DNA from: Chengkuizengella axinellae
GTDB taxonomy: Bacteria > Bacillota > Bacilli > Paenibacillales > KCTC-33759
Direction of reading: 5' to 3'
Assembly (NCBI RefSeq): GCF_030730905.1
Contig: NZ_JAVAMP010000011.1
Location: forward strand, 101,054 to 165,053
DNA length: 64,000 nucleotides
Positions 18,803 to 27,850 of this stretch are shown here, in pieces. The stretch's first letter is position 1; each line of letters starts with the position of its first letter. The notes beneath the pieces were generated by a model, which saw only the letters and a list, made by a program, of their open reading frames with translations, had not been told where the DNA came from and ran no database searches. Made by a program: the position numbers and the translations under genes.

Positions 18803-18860
18803 ATTGTCAATGAAACTCTATACAATTCTCATTGACAATGAATAATAAATAAATTAAAAT
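18803..18860. promoter_or_regulatory. Divergent promoters of tetR and the NTF2-like gene
   Basis: Two TTGACA boxes face away from each other within an 11-bp perfect inverted repeat (ATTGTCAATGA at 18803-18813, TCATTGACAAT at 18829-18839). On the plus strand TTGACA 18832-18837 and TAAAAT 18855-18860 are 17 nt apart. On the minus strand TTGACA 18810-18805 is followed by a weak -10. The repeat may simply reflect the paired -35 boxes or be an extra binding site. Confidence 0.65.
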
Positions 18861-18867
18861 AAATTAA

Positions 18868-18943
18868 AAGTAAACTGGTCTAGTTTTACTTATAATAAGT
18901 TGAAGTAGTTATATTTTTGCCATGATATAAGTAGACTGGTCTA
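18868..18943. promoter_or_regulatory. Two TetR operator copies ahead of the NTF2-like gene
   Basis: AAGTAAACTGGTCTA (18868-18882) and AAGTAGACTGGTCTA (18929-18943) are direct copies, 61 nt apart. In the second the core TAGAC-TG-GTCTA is a perfect 5-2-5 palindrome. The first begins 8 nt after the plus-strand -10 box, a blocking position. Confidence 0.8.
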
Positions 18944-19003
18944 GTAATAGAAAAAGGTTACTATATTAATCTAAAAAAAATAAATAAAAATGGGAGGCTT
19001 ATA

Positions 19004-19495
19004 ATGAGTCAATCGCAGAAATATCCAATAATAGACATAGATAAACATTTGCAAGATAATTGGACTGAACAAGAAACAGAAAATGCAAAGATCGTCGTGG
19101 ACTTTTTTCAACATTTAATGAATGAACATGACTTTGACTACACAATGAAAAAATATGGGAATGGTTCGTACACACAACACAACAGAGCTATACCAAATGA
19201 AATATCAGGACTTGTTGGCTATGTGAAAACAATGACCAAGAGATTCCCTGAGTATTCTTTTGATGTGAAGCGAATATATGCTGATAGTGATTTCATTCTA
19301 TTGCATAGCCATACCACATTGATGGCGAAGCACAGGGGCAATGAGAAAAAAGGATTCATTATTACCGATACATTTCGATTAAAAGATGGAAAACTGGTAG
19401 AGCACTGGGACGCAATCCAACCAATTGATACTTTCTCAAGACTGTTGTTCTTAATGACAGGAGGAAGTATAAAAAATAGCAATCCAACTTTCTAA
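19004..19495 (+). CDS. NTF2-like / SnoaL-like domain protein
   Basis: A 163-residue soluble protein of the SnoaL-like ester cyclase or polyketide-cyclase-type NTF2 fold. The helix VVDFFQHLMNEHDFDYTMKKYG opens the fold, then YTQHNRAIPNEISGLVGYVKTM and the closing strands FIITDTFRLKDGKLVEHWDAIQPI, a frequent family signature. Function is not known; homologues include small-molecule isomerases and uncharacterised proteins. Controlled by the divergent TetR through two operator copies. It forms a single-gene unit ending at a terminator. Confidence 0.85.
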   Translation: MSQSQKYPIIDIDKHLQDNWTEQETENAKIVVDFFQHLMNEHDFDYTMKKYGNGSYTQHNRAIPNEISGLVGYVKTMTKRFPEYSFDVKRIYADSDFILLHSHTTLMAKHRGNEKKGFIITDTFRLKDGKLVEHWDAIQPIDTFSRLLFLMTGGSIKNSNPTF

Positions 19496-19511
19496 CAAAC
19501 TCATGTAGATC

Positions 19512-19544
19512 AAAGACCATCTCATTAAGGGATGGTCTTTAAAT
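19512..19544 (+). terminator. Terminator after the NTF2-like gene
   Basis: AAAGACCATC and GATGGTCTTT form a 10-bp stem with a 9-nt loop. Confidence 0.85.
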
Positions 19545-19685
19545 CAAGTACATTTCATCACAAAAGCCCCTTTACTCGGTACATAACATTTTTTGTACAA
19601 TAAAACCCACCATCTTCTCTTCCGAAAAGTGGTGTATTTTGGAGAGCAGAGGCGAGGCTCACACTACCCCTGTCAAAAAACTCAC

Positions 19686-20165
19686 TTATTTGTGGTAAGG
19701 TTCCCCCCGATTAATCTTAAACGCCCGATAAACCTGCTCCACCAATATCAATCTCATCAACTGATGAGGATAAGTTATTTTCCCAAATGAAATTTTCTGA
19801 TCCGCCCTACTCAACACTTCATCAGACAACCCTAGAGACCCTCCAATAACAAAGGTGAGCTGACTTCGACCATATGTAGCTAGTTTTTCAATGTTCTCAG
19901 CCAGTTGCTCTGACGACCACATTTGTCCATTGATTGCCAAAGCAAATACATAGTGGTCAGGTTTAATTTGTGCTAGGATTCGCTTACCTTCTTTTTCTTT
20001 TACTTGCCTTCCTTCCGATTCACTTAATTGTTCAGGTGCTTTTTCATCTGGAACTTCCATAATCTTGATTTTTGCATAAGCCTGTAACCGCTTCGTATAT
20101 TCTGAAATCCCTTGTACAAAATATTTTTCCTTTAATTTCCCTACGGTCACAATTTGAATTTGCAT
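19686..20165 (-). CDS. rlmH: 23S rRNA (pseudouridine1915-N3)-methyltransferase
   Basis: A 159-residue SPOUT-class methyltransferase of normal length that methylates the pseudouridine in helix 69 of 23S rRNA. The knot region is conserved: [14 protein letters not shown] near residues 102-115, then [21 protein letters not shown] at the C-terminus. It binds S-adenosylmethionine as a homodimer. The ribosome site (AAAGG) is weak and rather far from the start. As in other Bacillales it lies just beyond the wal cluster; the HtrA-type protease gene usually found between walJ and rlmH is absent. Confidence 0.97.
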   Translation of the reverse strand: MQIQIVTVGKLKEKYFVQGISEYTKRLQAYAKIKIMEVPDEKAPEQLSESEGRQVKEKEGKRILAQIKPDHYVFALAINGQMWSSEQLAENIEKLATYGRSQLTFVIGGSLGLSDEVLSRADQKISFGKITYPHQLMRLILVEQVYRAFKINRGEPYHK

Positions 20166-20485
20166 GTTCTAATTTCAACCTTTCTTTCGTATGTATAATG
20201 TATGGACAAGCCCATCAATCTTCTTTTTTAACAATATAATAATATCTCACTACATATATCATTTCTCGTCTACTCCCACATTATTTTTCATCTGTAAGCA
20301 GGAAAAAAGGATATGGATGGAGTAATGTAAATATCAAAAGGTAATGATTGACTAAGAATGTTTGTTCGTGTATCTTTAATAATACACCTGCTCATTCATG
20401 AGTTTAATTCAGTTTACCCGGTAGGAATAATTTCCAAAATTTGAGTCTAAAATATAACTATAGTACTTATATAGGAATGTTAAAT
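20166..20485. other. Spacer upstream of the small-protein gene
   Basis: About 320 nt between the divergent rlmH and small-protein genes. AT-rich with no recognisable gene; the 3' end passes into a leader hairpin at 20486-20522. Confidence 0.4.
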
Positions 20486-20522
20486 GGATCGAAACGTGTA
20501 TATTCATTACACACCTCGATCC
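20486..20522 (+). promoter_or_regulatory. Leader hairpin ahead of the 66-residue protein gene
   Basis: GGATCGA (20486-20492) pairs with TCGATCC (20516-20522), and GTGTA with TACAC inside. The hairpin ends about 10 nt before the ribosome site AGAGGAG. There is no T-run, so it is not a terminator; it may control translation or mRNA stability. Confidence 0.5.
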
Positions 20523-20545
20523 GATTAAAGAGAGGAGTTTATTTT

Positions 20546-20746
20546 ATGAATAAAACGCTTTCCCCCTTAGATGAAATAGACATGATTGGCAAATTAGCAG
20601 ATTTAAAAGAAGAACATTATAAAAATACATTGCTTATTAATTCAATGATGGAGCTGCTATTGGAGAAGGACATTTTATCTTATGATGAAATTATTTTGAA
20701 AATGAAGCAATTAGATGAAGAGGAACAACATCCTCAAAGAATTTAA
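20546..20746 (+). CDS. Small hypothetical protein
   Basis: A 66-residue acidic soluble protein, mainly helical (DEIDMIGKLADLKEEHYKNTLLINSMMELLLEKD). No domain recognised. The ATG at 20546 has AGAGGAG at good spacing; an upstream in-frame extension to 20441 overlaps the leader hairpin and is unlikely. Its stop overlaps the stop of the convergent walJ gene by 4 nt. The ribosome site and leader structure support a real gene. Confidence 0.65.
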   Translation: MNKTLSPLDEIDMIGKLADLKEEHYKNTLLINSMMELLLEKDILSYDEIILKMKQLDEEEQHPQRI

Positions 20747-21549
20747 CCTGTACTTAAGTCATCCCATTCGGTAGCTCGATCAAAATAAGTATCTTTCAAT
20801 TTGATCTTGCGTTCCTTTAAGCTAATTTCATTTTCATTTAATACATTTTCCACGGTTAACCTAGCTAAATCCATAAGGTTATGATCTCTGCTTAAATGAG
20901 CTAGATAAACTCGCTTTGTTCTTGTAGACATTATTTCACATAAAGCCTCTCCTGCCGCTTCGTTGGAGAGGTGCCCTAAATCTCCTAGAATTCTTCTTTT
21001 TATATTCCATGGATATCTGCCCATTCTCAACATCTCAATATCATGATTGGATTCAATAATAATCACATCTGATTCTACTACTTTATCTTTCACATTTTGA
21101 CTCATATAACCGATATCAGTGACTAAGCTTAACTTTTGATCATCCTCACAAAAACAATAACCTACGGGCTCAGCTGCATCATGAGATATCGAGTAGGAGT
21201 CTACCTTTAACGAACCGAAATCAACCTGACTTTCTGTTTGTATCACTTTCCGATGATGTTCTTCAATCTTTCCAACGGACTTATTTAATGCGTCCCAAGT
21301 TTTCTGATTCGCATAGATCGGTAGCTTATATTTTCTAGATAAAGCCCCCAAACCCTTAATGTGGTCAGAGTGCTCATGTGTTACCAAAACACCTTCTAAG
21401 TCTGCACAGGTTGCCCCTCTTTCCTGCATCAAACTTTCAATTTTTTTGGCACTTAAACCTGCATCTATAAGAATTTGTGTTTCATTTGATTGTACAACCA
21501 TGGCATTACCAGTTGAACCACTTGCAAGTACACTGAATTTGATCCCCAT
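20743..21549 (-). CDS. walJ: MBL-fold hydrolase of the wal operon (YycJ type)
   Basis: A 268-residue metallo-beta-lactamase fold protein. The metal motif THEHSDHIKGLG is near residues 57-68, with SISHDAAEPVGY, LVTDIGYM and a late VYLAHLSRDHN supplying further ligands. In other Firmicutes the gene (yycJ/walJ/vicX) closes the walRK operon; roles in coordinating division or DNA repair (5'-3' exonuclease activity) have been reported for homologues. The start follows AAGGAG. Order walR-K-H-I-J is preserved here. Confidence 0.93.
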   Translation of the reverse strand: MGIKFSVLASGSTGNAMVVQSNETQILIDAGLSAKKIESLMQERGATCADLEGVLVTHEHSDHIKGLGALSRKYKLPIYANQKTWDALNKSVGKIEEHHRKVIQTESQVDFGSLKVDSYSISHDAAEPVGYCFCEDDQKLSLVTDIGYMSQNVKDKVVESDVIIIESNHDIEMLRMGRYPWNIKRRILGDLGHLSNEAAGEALCEIMSTRTKRVYLAHLSRDHNLMDLARLTVENVLNENEISLKERKIKLKDTYFDRATEWDDLSTG

Positions 21550-21590
21550 ATTAATTTACTGCTCCTTCTACCTGCTGTCATTATTGATGA

Positions 21591-22313
21591 TTATATTGAT
21601 TGTATAACCTCCACTTTCCCAGTGAAAGCATGCACATAATAAATATCTCCACTCCCTAATGCAATTCTCCACTTTGGAAATAATGCTTGTGGATTGCTTT
21701 CAAAACCTTGATACCCTAGTTGAATATCTTCTATGACCTCTCCCTGTTTCAGGTAGTCTTCTGCTAAAAGATGAATTACTAAAGGAGCAGATAATACTTC
21801 CTGTTCTTCTTCTGTAATATCAGGTGTAACTATAGCAACCTGTTGATCATAATGAGTAAGTTGTCCTTCACTTCCATATAATTTTAATTGTACATCAAAT
21901 AGCGGTAAATTTTCATACAATTGATTAAAGACTTGCTGATTCTCATCACTGACGACCTCATCATATTGATATTGATCAAAATCTTCAATTTCATCTAAAA
22001 ACGTTTTATTTACTTCTCCTGAGATAATCTCATCAACATCAACAGGTGAGATTAATTCAAAACTTATATCCTTTTGTACCTTTTCATCGAAATCGATTGT
22101 AATTTGATTCAGATTTAACTTCTCTGTTGGAATTTCACCCCTGATTTCAATCCCTTTTTCTTCTAGGAGTTTTCGTGTTTCCTGAATCATTTCATTTCCA
22201 CCAAAGAATGGGTTTAACAAATTAATATTACTGATCCATAATTGATAACCTAATAGTAGATTCAATAATAAAAATGTAATGATTAAGATTGATTTTGCTC
22301 TTCCCCATTCCAT
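21591..22313 (-). CDS. walI: WalK-regulatory protein YycI
   Basis: A 240-residue membrane-anchored protein with one N-terminal helix (residues about 8-26, AKSILIITFLLLNLLLGYQLW) and an extracytoplasmic domain. The ending GDIYYVHAFTGKVEVIQS matches the YycI family. In B. subtilis YycI and YycH form a complex with WalK through the membrane helices and restrain its activity. It lies between walH and walJ in the operon. Confidence 0.93.
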   Translation of the reverse strand: MEWGRAKSILIITFLLLNLLLGYQLWISNINLLNPFFGGNEMIQETRKLLEEKGIEIRGEIPTEKLNLNQITIDFDEKVQKDISFELISPVDVDEIISGEVNKTFLDEIEDFDQYQYDEVVSDENQQVFNQLYENLPLFDVQLKLYGSEGQLTHYDQQVAIVTPDITEEEQEVLSAPLVIHLLAEDYLKQGEVIEDIQLGYQGFESNPQALFPKWRIALGSGDIYYVHAFTGKVEVIQSI

Positions 22314-22353
22314 ATGGATTCACCCCTTACAACAAAAACTTCTTTTAAGAAAA

Positions 22354-23637
22354 TTATTTAAGAAAACCTAACGTTCCATCTGATAATTCATATGCCCAGC
22401 TTGGAATTAGTAAAATATACTCATCAATTATAGGATAATAAGCAGGAAAAATATTAATAATGTTAAGGTTTTTCTCTTTCTCTAGAACGAGCTGTTCGAG
22501 AGCTTCCCCACCCTGCAGCGTATAAGGTTCTCTATTTACTGTAACGCTACTCAGATTAATCAATGAACGATCATAGTTCGTGACTACTCCTTCTTTCATT
22601 GTAATCTCAGTATAACCTAGTTTAAAACTGTCAGTAGGAAGTATTGGTAATGCTACAACATTAGGTGCAGGCTTCACATATTGTTGAAACCTGAAAATTT
22701 GCTGTTCAGTCTGTTCAGGAATCTTGCTTATTAAATTAGTCCTGCTCCAGCCCCCATGTTGATTTGCAAACTGAATAGAGGTTAATAAATCATCTAGTAG
22801 CTCTGAAGAACTTTCTACAGGCGTTTCATAGTCATTATAACTCATCCAAAATTGCTTATGGTTCATCTCCAATACAGAAGCACCATCTAATATAATTTCT
22901 TTCCCATCATTGTCTACCGCAGTACTTGTAATACTTGGATCTACAAATAGGCTTGCAACCAACTGGTCTCTTTCAAAATCATTATAATTTACGGTCAATC
23001 TAACGACTTCTATAGGCTCATCAGGTAAATAATATTTTCCGTTATTGGTTGTATGATACGTTGACAGAAACTCACCATAACCCACAAACTCGTATAAATC
23101 CTCTACCTTTAAGTCTACCTTAGTTGCTTCAAATACTTGTAATCCAGAATCAACAAAAAATAAGGCTCTGATCTCTTGAGTTTCCGTCACATATATCCAT
23201 ATTTTATCTACACTTACATCTAGATTGATATTCTCAGGTTTTACTTGCATCGTGTTTTGCAACCATTGTATTGGAATTCCGTCCATAAATTCTAACTCAA
23301 TTCCTTGATATTCTTTTAATTTTATTCTTTCAAGAGAAGGTATGGTTACAGGTCTAAAATTTTCAAAGGTTCTTTGAGTTATTTTTTCATAAATGTCATT
23401 ATAGAACTTAAAGTTAGGATACAGCATCGTATGTTTGTCTTCACCAAAATGTAAAACAATATGTTTTGGAAAAATCATATTTTCAACATTTTCATGATTT
23501 CCATTTAACCTTGTATCAATGTATTCATCCTGAACGGCTGGATTAAAATCGGGTTTGCTGTATACCAATAAATAGCTTTGAAACAAACTGCCAAAAACCA
23601 ATAAAGTGAGTATGACCGATTTTATTTTTTCCATCAT
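22354..23637 (-). CDS. walH: WalK-regulatory protein YycH
   Basis: A 427-residue protein with a short cytoplasmic start, one membrane helix (residues about 5-25, SVILTLLVFGSLFQSYLL) and a large extracytoplasmic part, as in YycH. It modulates the WalK kinase with WalI. The start codon overlaps the walK stop (ATGA), showing translational coupling. Confidence 0.93.
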   Translation of the reverse strand: MMEKIKSVILTLLVFGSLFQSYLLVYSKPDFNPAVQDEYIDTRLNGNHENVENMIFPKHIVLHFGEDKHTMLYPNFKFYNDIYEKITQRTFENFRPVTIPSLERIKLKEYQGIELEFMDGIPIQWLQNTMQVKPENINLDVSVDKIWIYVTETQEIRALFFVDSGLQVFEATKVDLKVEDLYEFVGYGEFLSTYHTTNNGKYYLPDEPIEVVRLTVNYNDFERDQLVASLFVDPSITSTAVDNDGKEIILDGASVLEMNHKQFWMSYNDYETPVESSSELLDDLLTSIQFANQHGGWSRTNLISKIPEQTEQQIFRFQQYVKPAPNVVALPILPTDSFKLGYTEITMKEGVVTNYDRSLINLSSVTVNREPYTLQGGEALEQLVLEKEKNLNIINIFPAYYPIIDEYILLIPSWAYELSDGTLGFLK

Positions 23638-25457
23638 TGCGGTTCACCTTCCTGATGAAATGCAGGCAAGATAAAGGTCACTTTTGTTCCTTTATGAAGC
23701 TCTGATTCTAACATAATCTCCCCACCGTGCGCATTAATGATTTCTTTAGCAATAGAAAGACCTAGACCAGTTCCTCCCATATTACGCGATCTAGCTTTAT
23801 CCACTCTATAGAATCGTTCAAATATGCGATGAATATCTCTTTTAGGAATACCTACACCGTTATCCTCTATAGAAATCTTAATCCAATCCTGCTGTTTTTT
23901 ATTACAGTTAATCATGATAATTCCTTTATCTGGAGTATACTTAATTGCATTGGATACTAAATTGTCTAATACTTGATCCAACTTGTCCGGATCAACCATC
24001 ATCGTTTTTATAGATTTATCCACGGTTAGCTTCATTTCAATTTCTCTTTGATTTAATTGAAAAGAAAACCGATCCACTACATCCTCTAACATTTGTTTAA
24101 TTTCAGTTTCTCTTTTCATAACAACCGTTTGATTCGAATCATATCGTGATAAATGGAGCAAATCACTAACAAGTCTAATCATTCGATCCGCTTCATTGCG
24201 AGTTACACCTACGAAGCGTTTCGCTAGATCAGCATCACTTAGAGCCCCATCCTCTAATGCCTCCAAATAACTTTTGATGGTTGTCAGAGGAGTCCTCAAT
24301 TCGTGCGATACATTAGCCACAAACTCTCTCCTACTCTGATTAAGCTTTTCCTGCTCCGTAACATCCTGCAAGACGATGATTGTACCTGTGACTCCTTTAC
24401 CTCTTCGCTGGATAGGAGTAAAAGTCACCTTAACCTGAAGAGACTCCCCTCCATCCATTCGTGGCAATTCAATCATGGCAGAGTTTTGTTCTCCCAGAAC
24501 ATAACGTCCAATTTGTTCTTTAGAAGTACCCAATATTTCTGCTATTTCTCTTCCAACTACATCCTCTTCTCGAATATCCAGCATTTGCTCAGCTCTTAAA
24601 TTAATAACTATAACTTTTCCCATATCATCTGTCGCTATCACACCATCACTCATATTAGAAAGAATGGAGGCTATTTTGTTTTTTTCCTCTTCATTTGAAG
24701 AAAGAGCATCCTTTAACCGCTCCACCATATAATTAAACGCATAACCTAGCTGTCCTATCTCATCACTGCTGCGGATTTCCACCTGTTGATTATACTTCCC
24801 GTCTGCCATTGCCTTTGCTTTTTTTGTTATCATTTTAATAGGATGTGTGATGGTATTTGACAATACAATACTTAGCATAACCGTTAATACAAGCGCTATA
24901 ATCGTACCTGCTATAAAAATTTGTTTAATGTTATTAATTGTCTCAAATAACTCCTTAGTAGAAGCCTTAATATAAATAGCACCAATGACTTTATTATCAT
25001 CATTTTTGACAGGCTTAGCAATCGCCTTCTTCTGAATGTTGCTACTGTCCGTAACATCCCATAACGGGACCTGAATACCATTTATAGACTGAATAACCTC
25101 AGATTGCGTAATCTTTTGTCCAATGATATTAGGCTGGTTAGAAGAGCTCATAACAATGCCCTCATCATTAATGATTTGAATTTCGGATCCATTGAGTGTA
25201 CTTATATTCTTAACTATCGTATGGAGATCCTCTTCATTTAGTCCTGTATCATCATTACCCGACTCTAAATAAGTTTGAACCGTATTAGATAACAAGTTCA
25301 CCTGACTGATTAATGAATCAGTAAAGTTGTTGATAAAGGTGTTTTCCATCGTTCGAATAAAATAAATACCAATCAACTGCATTGCAATTAAAATTAGCAG
25401 TGCATAGATAATAATTAATTTAACTTGGATCGTTTGAAAGAAACGTGTTCCTTTCAT
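23634..25457 (-). CDS. walK: Essential cell-wall sensor histidine kinase
   Basis: A 607-residue kinase of normal WalK architecture: membrane helix at about 12-33, extracytoplasmic Cache/PAS domain to about 180, second helix about 183-204, HAMP at 205-257, PAS at about 262-370, dimerisation domain with the phosphorylated His in FVANVSHELRTPL, and an ATPase domain with DNGVGIP and GGTGLGLSIAKEI. It senses the state of the cell wall and phosphorylates WalR. The gene starts 4 nt after walR behind AGGAGG. Confidence 0.97.
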   Translation of the reverse strand: MKGTRFFQTIQVKLIIIYALLILIAMQLIGIYFIRTMENTFINNFTDSLISQVNLLSNTVQTYLESGNDDTGLNEEDLHTIVKNISTLNGSEIQIINDEGIVMSSSNQPNIIGQKITQSEVIQSINGIQVPLWDVTDSSNIQKKAIAKPVKNDDNKVIGAIYIKASTKELFETINNIKQIFIAGTIIALVLTVMLSIVLSNTITHPIKMITKKAKAMADGKYNQQVEIRSSDEIGQLGYAFNYMVERLKDALSSNEEEKNKIASILSNMSDGVIATDDMGKVIVINLRAEQMLDIREEDVVGREIAEILGTSKEQIGRYVLGEQNSAMIELPRMDGGESLQVKVTFTPIQRRGKGVTGTIIVLQDVTEQEKLNQSRREFVANVSHELRTPLTTIKSYLEALEDGALSDADLAKRFVGVTRNEADRMIRLVSDLLHLSRYDSNQTVVMKRETEIKQMLEDVVDRFSFQLNQREIEMKLTVDKSIKTMMVDPDKLDQVLDNLVSNAIKYTPDKGIIMINCNKKQQDWIKISIEDNGVGIPKRDIHRIFERFYRVDKARSRNMGGTGLGLSIAKEIINAHGGEIMLESELHKGTKVTFILPAFHQEGEPQ

Positions 25458-25460
25458 TCA

Positions 25461-26171
25461 TTAGGAACCTCCTGTTTGGGGATTAAGCATAATATATCCT
25501 AAACCTCTTCTAGTAATGATGTATTCTGGTTTACTGGGATCATCTTCAATTTTTTCTCTTAGTCGACGAATTGTAACGTCTACCGTTCGAACTTCCCCTA
25601 AATATTCATAACCCCATACGGCTTGTAATAAATGTTCTCTAGTCATGACCTTACCTTTATTTTTAGCTAAATAATGAATAAGCTCAAACTCTCTGTGAGT
25701 TAAATCCAAAGGTGAAGAATCTTTATATACAACATACATTTCTGTATCAATAAATAAATCGTTAATTTTTAACCCTTGCTTTTGATTGCTCTCTTGGTTA
25801 ACAGATTTAGATTGTCTCCTTAGATGGGCTTTTACTCTAGCTAACAGCTCTCTTGTACTAAAAGGTTTAGTTACGTAATCATCTGCTCCCAATTCAAGAC
25901 CTAACACTTTATCTAGTTCTGTATCCTTTGCTGTAAGCATAATAATGGGTGTGTTCAATTTCATTCTAATTTCACGACATACATCCATTCCATCTTTTCC
26001 TGGCAGCATCAAATCCAACAATACAAGGTCTGGATTTTCTTCATATGCCATTTTCACTGCTGCATTACCGTCAAAAGCACATATTACTTGATATCCTTCT
26101 TTTTCCAAATTAAATTTTAAAATATCTGCGATCGGCTGTTCATCATCAACAACCAATATTTTTCCAAACAT
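25461..26171 (-). CDS. walR: Essential cell-wall response regulator
   Basis: A 236-residue OmpR-family regulator. Receiver domain 1-115 with phosphoacceptor Asp53 in [11 protein letters not shown] and [19 protein letters not shown] at the switch region; winged helix at about 135-230 ending RRGLGYIM. I start it at the ATG at 26171 (AGGTG upstream), which gives the length of B. subtilis WalR; an open frame reaches 26237 but its extra 22 residues have no support. It controls autolysin and wall metabolism genes, possibly including the M23 peptidase gene just upstream. Confidence 0.97.
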   Translation of the reverse strand: MFGKILVVDDEQPIADILKFNLEKEGYQVICAFDGNAAVKMAYEENPDLVLLDLMLPGKDGMDVCREIRMKLNTPIIMLTAKDTELDKVLGLELGADDYVTKPFSTRELLARVKAHLRRQSKSVNQESNQKQGLKINDLFIDTEMYVVYKDSSPLDLTHREFELIHYLAKNKGKVMTREHLLQAVWGYEYLGEVRTVDVTIRRLREKIEDDPSKPEYIITRRGLGYIMLNPQTGGS

Positions 26172-26263
26172 ATGAGACACCTGCCTTTGTTCCAATGTAT
26201 AAAAAAAAGATAGTGCGAAAACATATATGCTCCTCACTACCTTTAATTATATCTTAATTCATA

Positions 26264-27778
26264 TTAATTTAAATAAACTAATGGGTTCTGTTGAACACCG
26301 TTTTTAATGATTTCAAAGTGTAGATGAGGTCCAGTAGAATTTCCTGTGCTACCCATTACACCGATTTGTTCTCCTCTTTCAACATTCATACCAACTGACA
26401 CATGAATCGATTGTAAATGAGCATAAAGTGTTTTATATCCATTTTGATGATCTATAATGATATTATTGCCATATGATCCACTATAACCCGCATAAATCAC
26501 TTTTCCTGTATCCGATGCTAGAATTTTACGATTTCCAGAAACCATATCTAGTGCAGCATGCAAACTTCCCCATCTGTATCCATAATAACTAGTAATTGAA
26601 GGACTTACTAACGGCCATCTAAAGTTACCAGTTCCTTCACCTGGAACGACTTTACTTCCTTTTTTAACTACTTTAGTAACAGGTTCAAGTAATATAGTTT
26701 CACTAATTACTTTTTTTCTTTCTTCTTGAACCCTACCATCTAATTTAACAACTTCATAAACCACTTCTATTCTTCCTGGTTTACCTGGTGTAATAACCTC
26801 ATTTTTACCTAACTTAAGTGTATCATCAACTATATATTCTGTATCAAAATGAATATCTCTCTCTTCTACTACTTCCTCTATTGTTTCAACAGAAAGTGTA
26901 GGCTTTAATACTGTCACGTTCAGCTCATCACCGATATTCAATATACTATCTTCACTCAATTGGTTATTTTCATAGATTACATAAGAAGGAATATCTAACT
27001 TTTGTGCGATACAAGTGATACAATCTCCTTCTTCTACGATATACTTATCCAACACCACATCGCCTGTTTCCAATGAAGTAACAACTGATTCTGGCTTTGC
27101 AATCTCTTCTGGTTGAGTTTCAACTTGTTTAAGTTCAACCTCTTCATTAAAGTTAACTTCTTTTAAAGTAGACTCTTGTTTTGTTTCATCCGCAGATTTC
27201 GCATCATCAGATAAAATAGCTGCTTCACCTTCAACTCTTTCTTCAGGTACATATTTATTCTTAATTTTATCTAATATTTGTTGTGCTGTTTCTTCGTCCT
27301 TCACAATTGCAATTATCTCACCATTTACTACCAATTCAATACCTACAATGTGAGATTCCAATCTCCTTGAAACTTGTGCTAACGCTTCCTCGTCATTACT
27401 TTCGAGTTTATACCCACTTTCACGTTTAAAGCTAAATTGCTCGTCATTTAACTTCACTTCAAAATCGGGATTTTGCTGATTCAGTTTGTCTTGTGTATCA
27501 GCTATCAAATCTTTAATTTTTTGCTGATCCACAACCGTACCTACTTTTTCTTCCCCAAAGTAAACATGATAGATTTGATTCGTATTTTTATGTATATAAA
27601 AATAAATAGAAGCTATGCTTATAGAAATAAGAAGAGCTGCGACAACGATTGCAATCAACCAAAAGTGTAAATTGTTCACTTCATTTTTTGCAATCGATAC
27701 AACATCTTGAATTCTATGATTCGACTTTCTGTCTAACTCTGGGCCTGATTCTTTATTTCGCCCCAATTTTAACTTCAT
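26264..27778 (-). CDS. Cell-wall endopeptidase with LysM, G5 and M23 domains
   Basis: A 504-residue secreted or membrane-anchored protein. One membrane helix lies at about 38-62. An acidic linker follows, then a LysM wall-binding domain at about 255-300 (YIVEEGDCITCIAQKLDIP), a G5 domain at about 305-380 and a C-terminal M23 peptidase. The zinc ligands are in HAALDM and HLHFEI, with YAHL between. It probably cuts peptide cross-links in peptidoglycan. The LysM has an unusual CxxC pair (GDCITC). It lies directly upstream of walR on the same strand. The start follows GAGGGG. Confidence 0.9.
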   Translation of the reverse strand: MKLKLGRNKESGPELDRKSNHRIQDVVSIAKNEVNNLHFWLIAIVVAALLISISIASIYFYIHKNTNQIYHVYFGEEKVGTVVDQQKIKDLIADTQDKLNQQNPDFEVKLNDEQFSFKRESGYKLESNDEEALAQVSRRLESHIVGIELVVNGEIIAIVKDEETAQQILDKIKNKYVPEERVEGEAAILSDDAKSADETKQESTLKEVNFNEEVELKQVETQPEEIAKPESVVTSLETGDVVLDKYIVEEGDCITCIAQKLDIPSYVIYENNQLSEDSILNIGDELNVTVLKPTLSVETIEEVVEERDIHFDTEYIVDDTLKLGKNEVITPGKPGRIEVVYEVVKLDGRVQEERKKVISETILLEPVTKVVKKGSKVVPGEGTGNFRWPLVSPSITSYYGYRWGSLHAALDMVSGNRKILASDTGKVIYAGYSGSYGNNIIIDHQNGYKTLYAHLQSIHVSVGMNVERGEQIGVMGSTGNSTGPHLHFEIIKNGVQQNPLVYLN

Positions 27779-27850
27779 ACATAAGTCCCCTCATATCATT
27801 TTCTTTCTACTTTACCATAGCTTACCTTTCTTTTTCAACTTATTGCTAGT

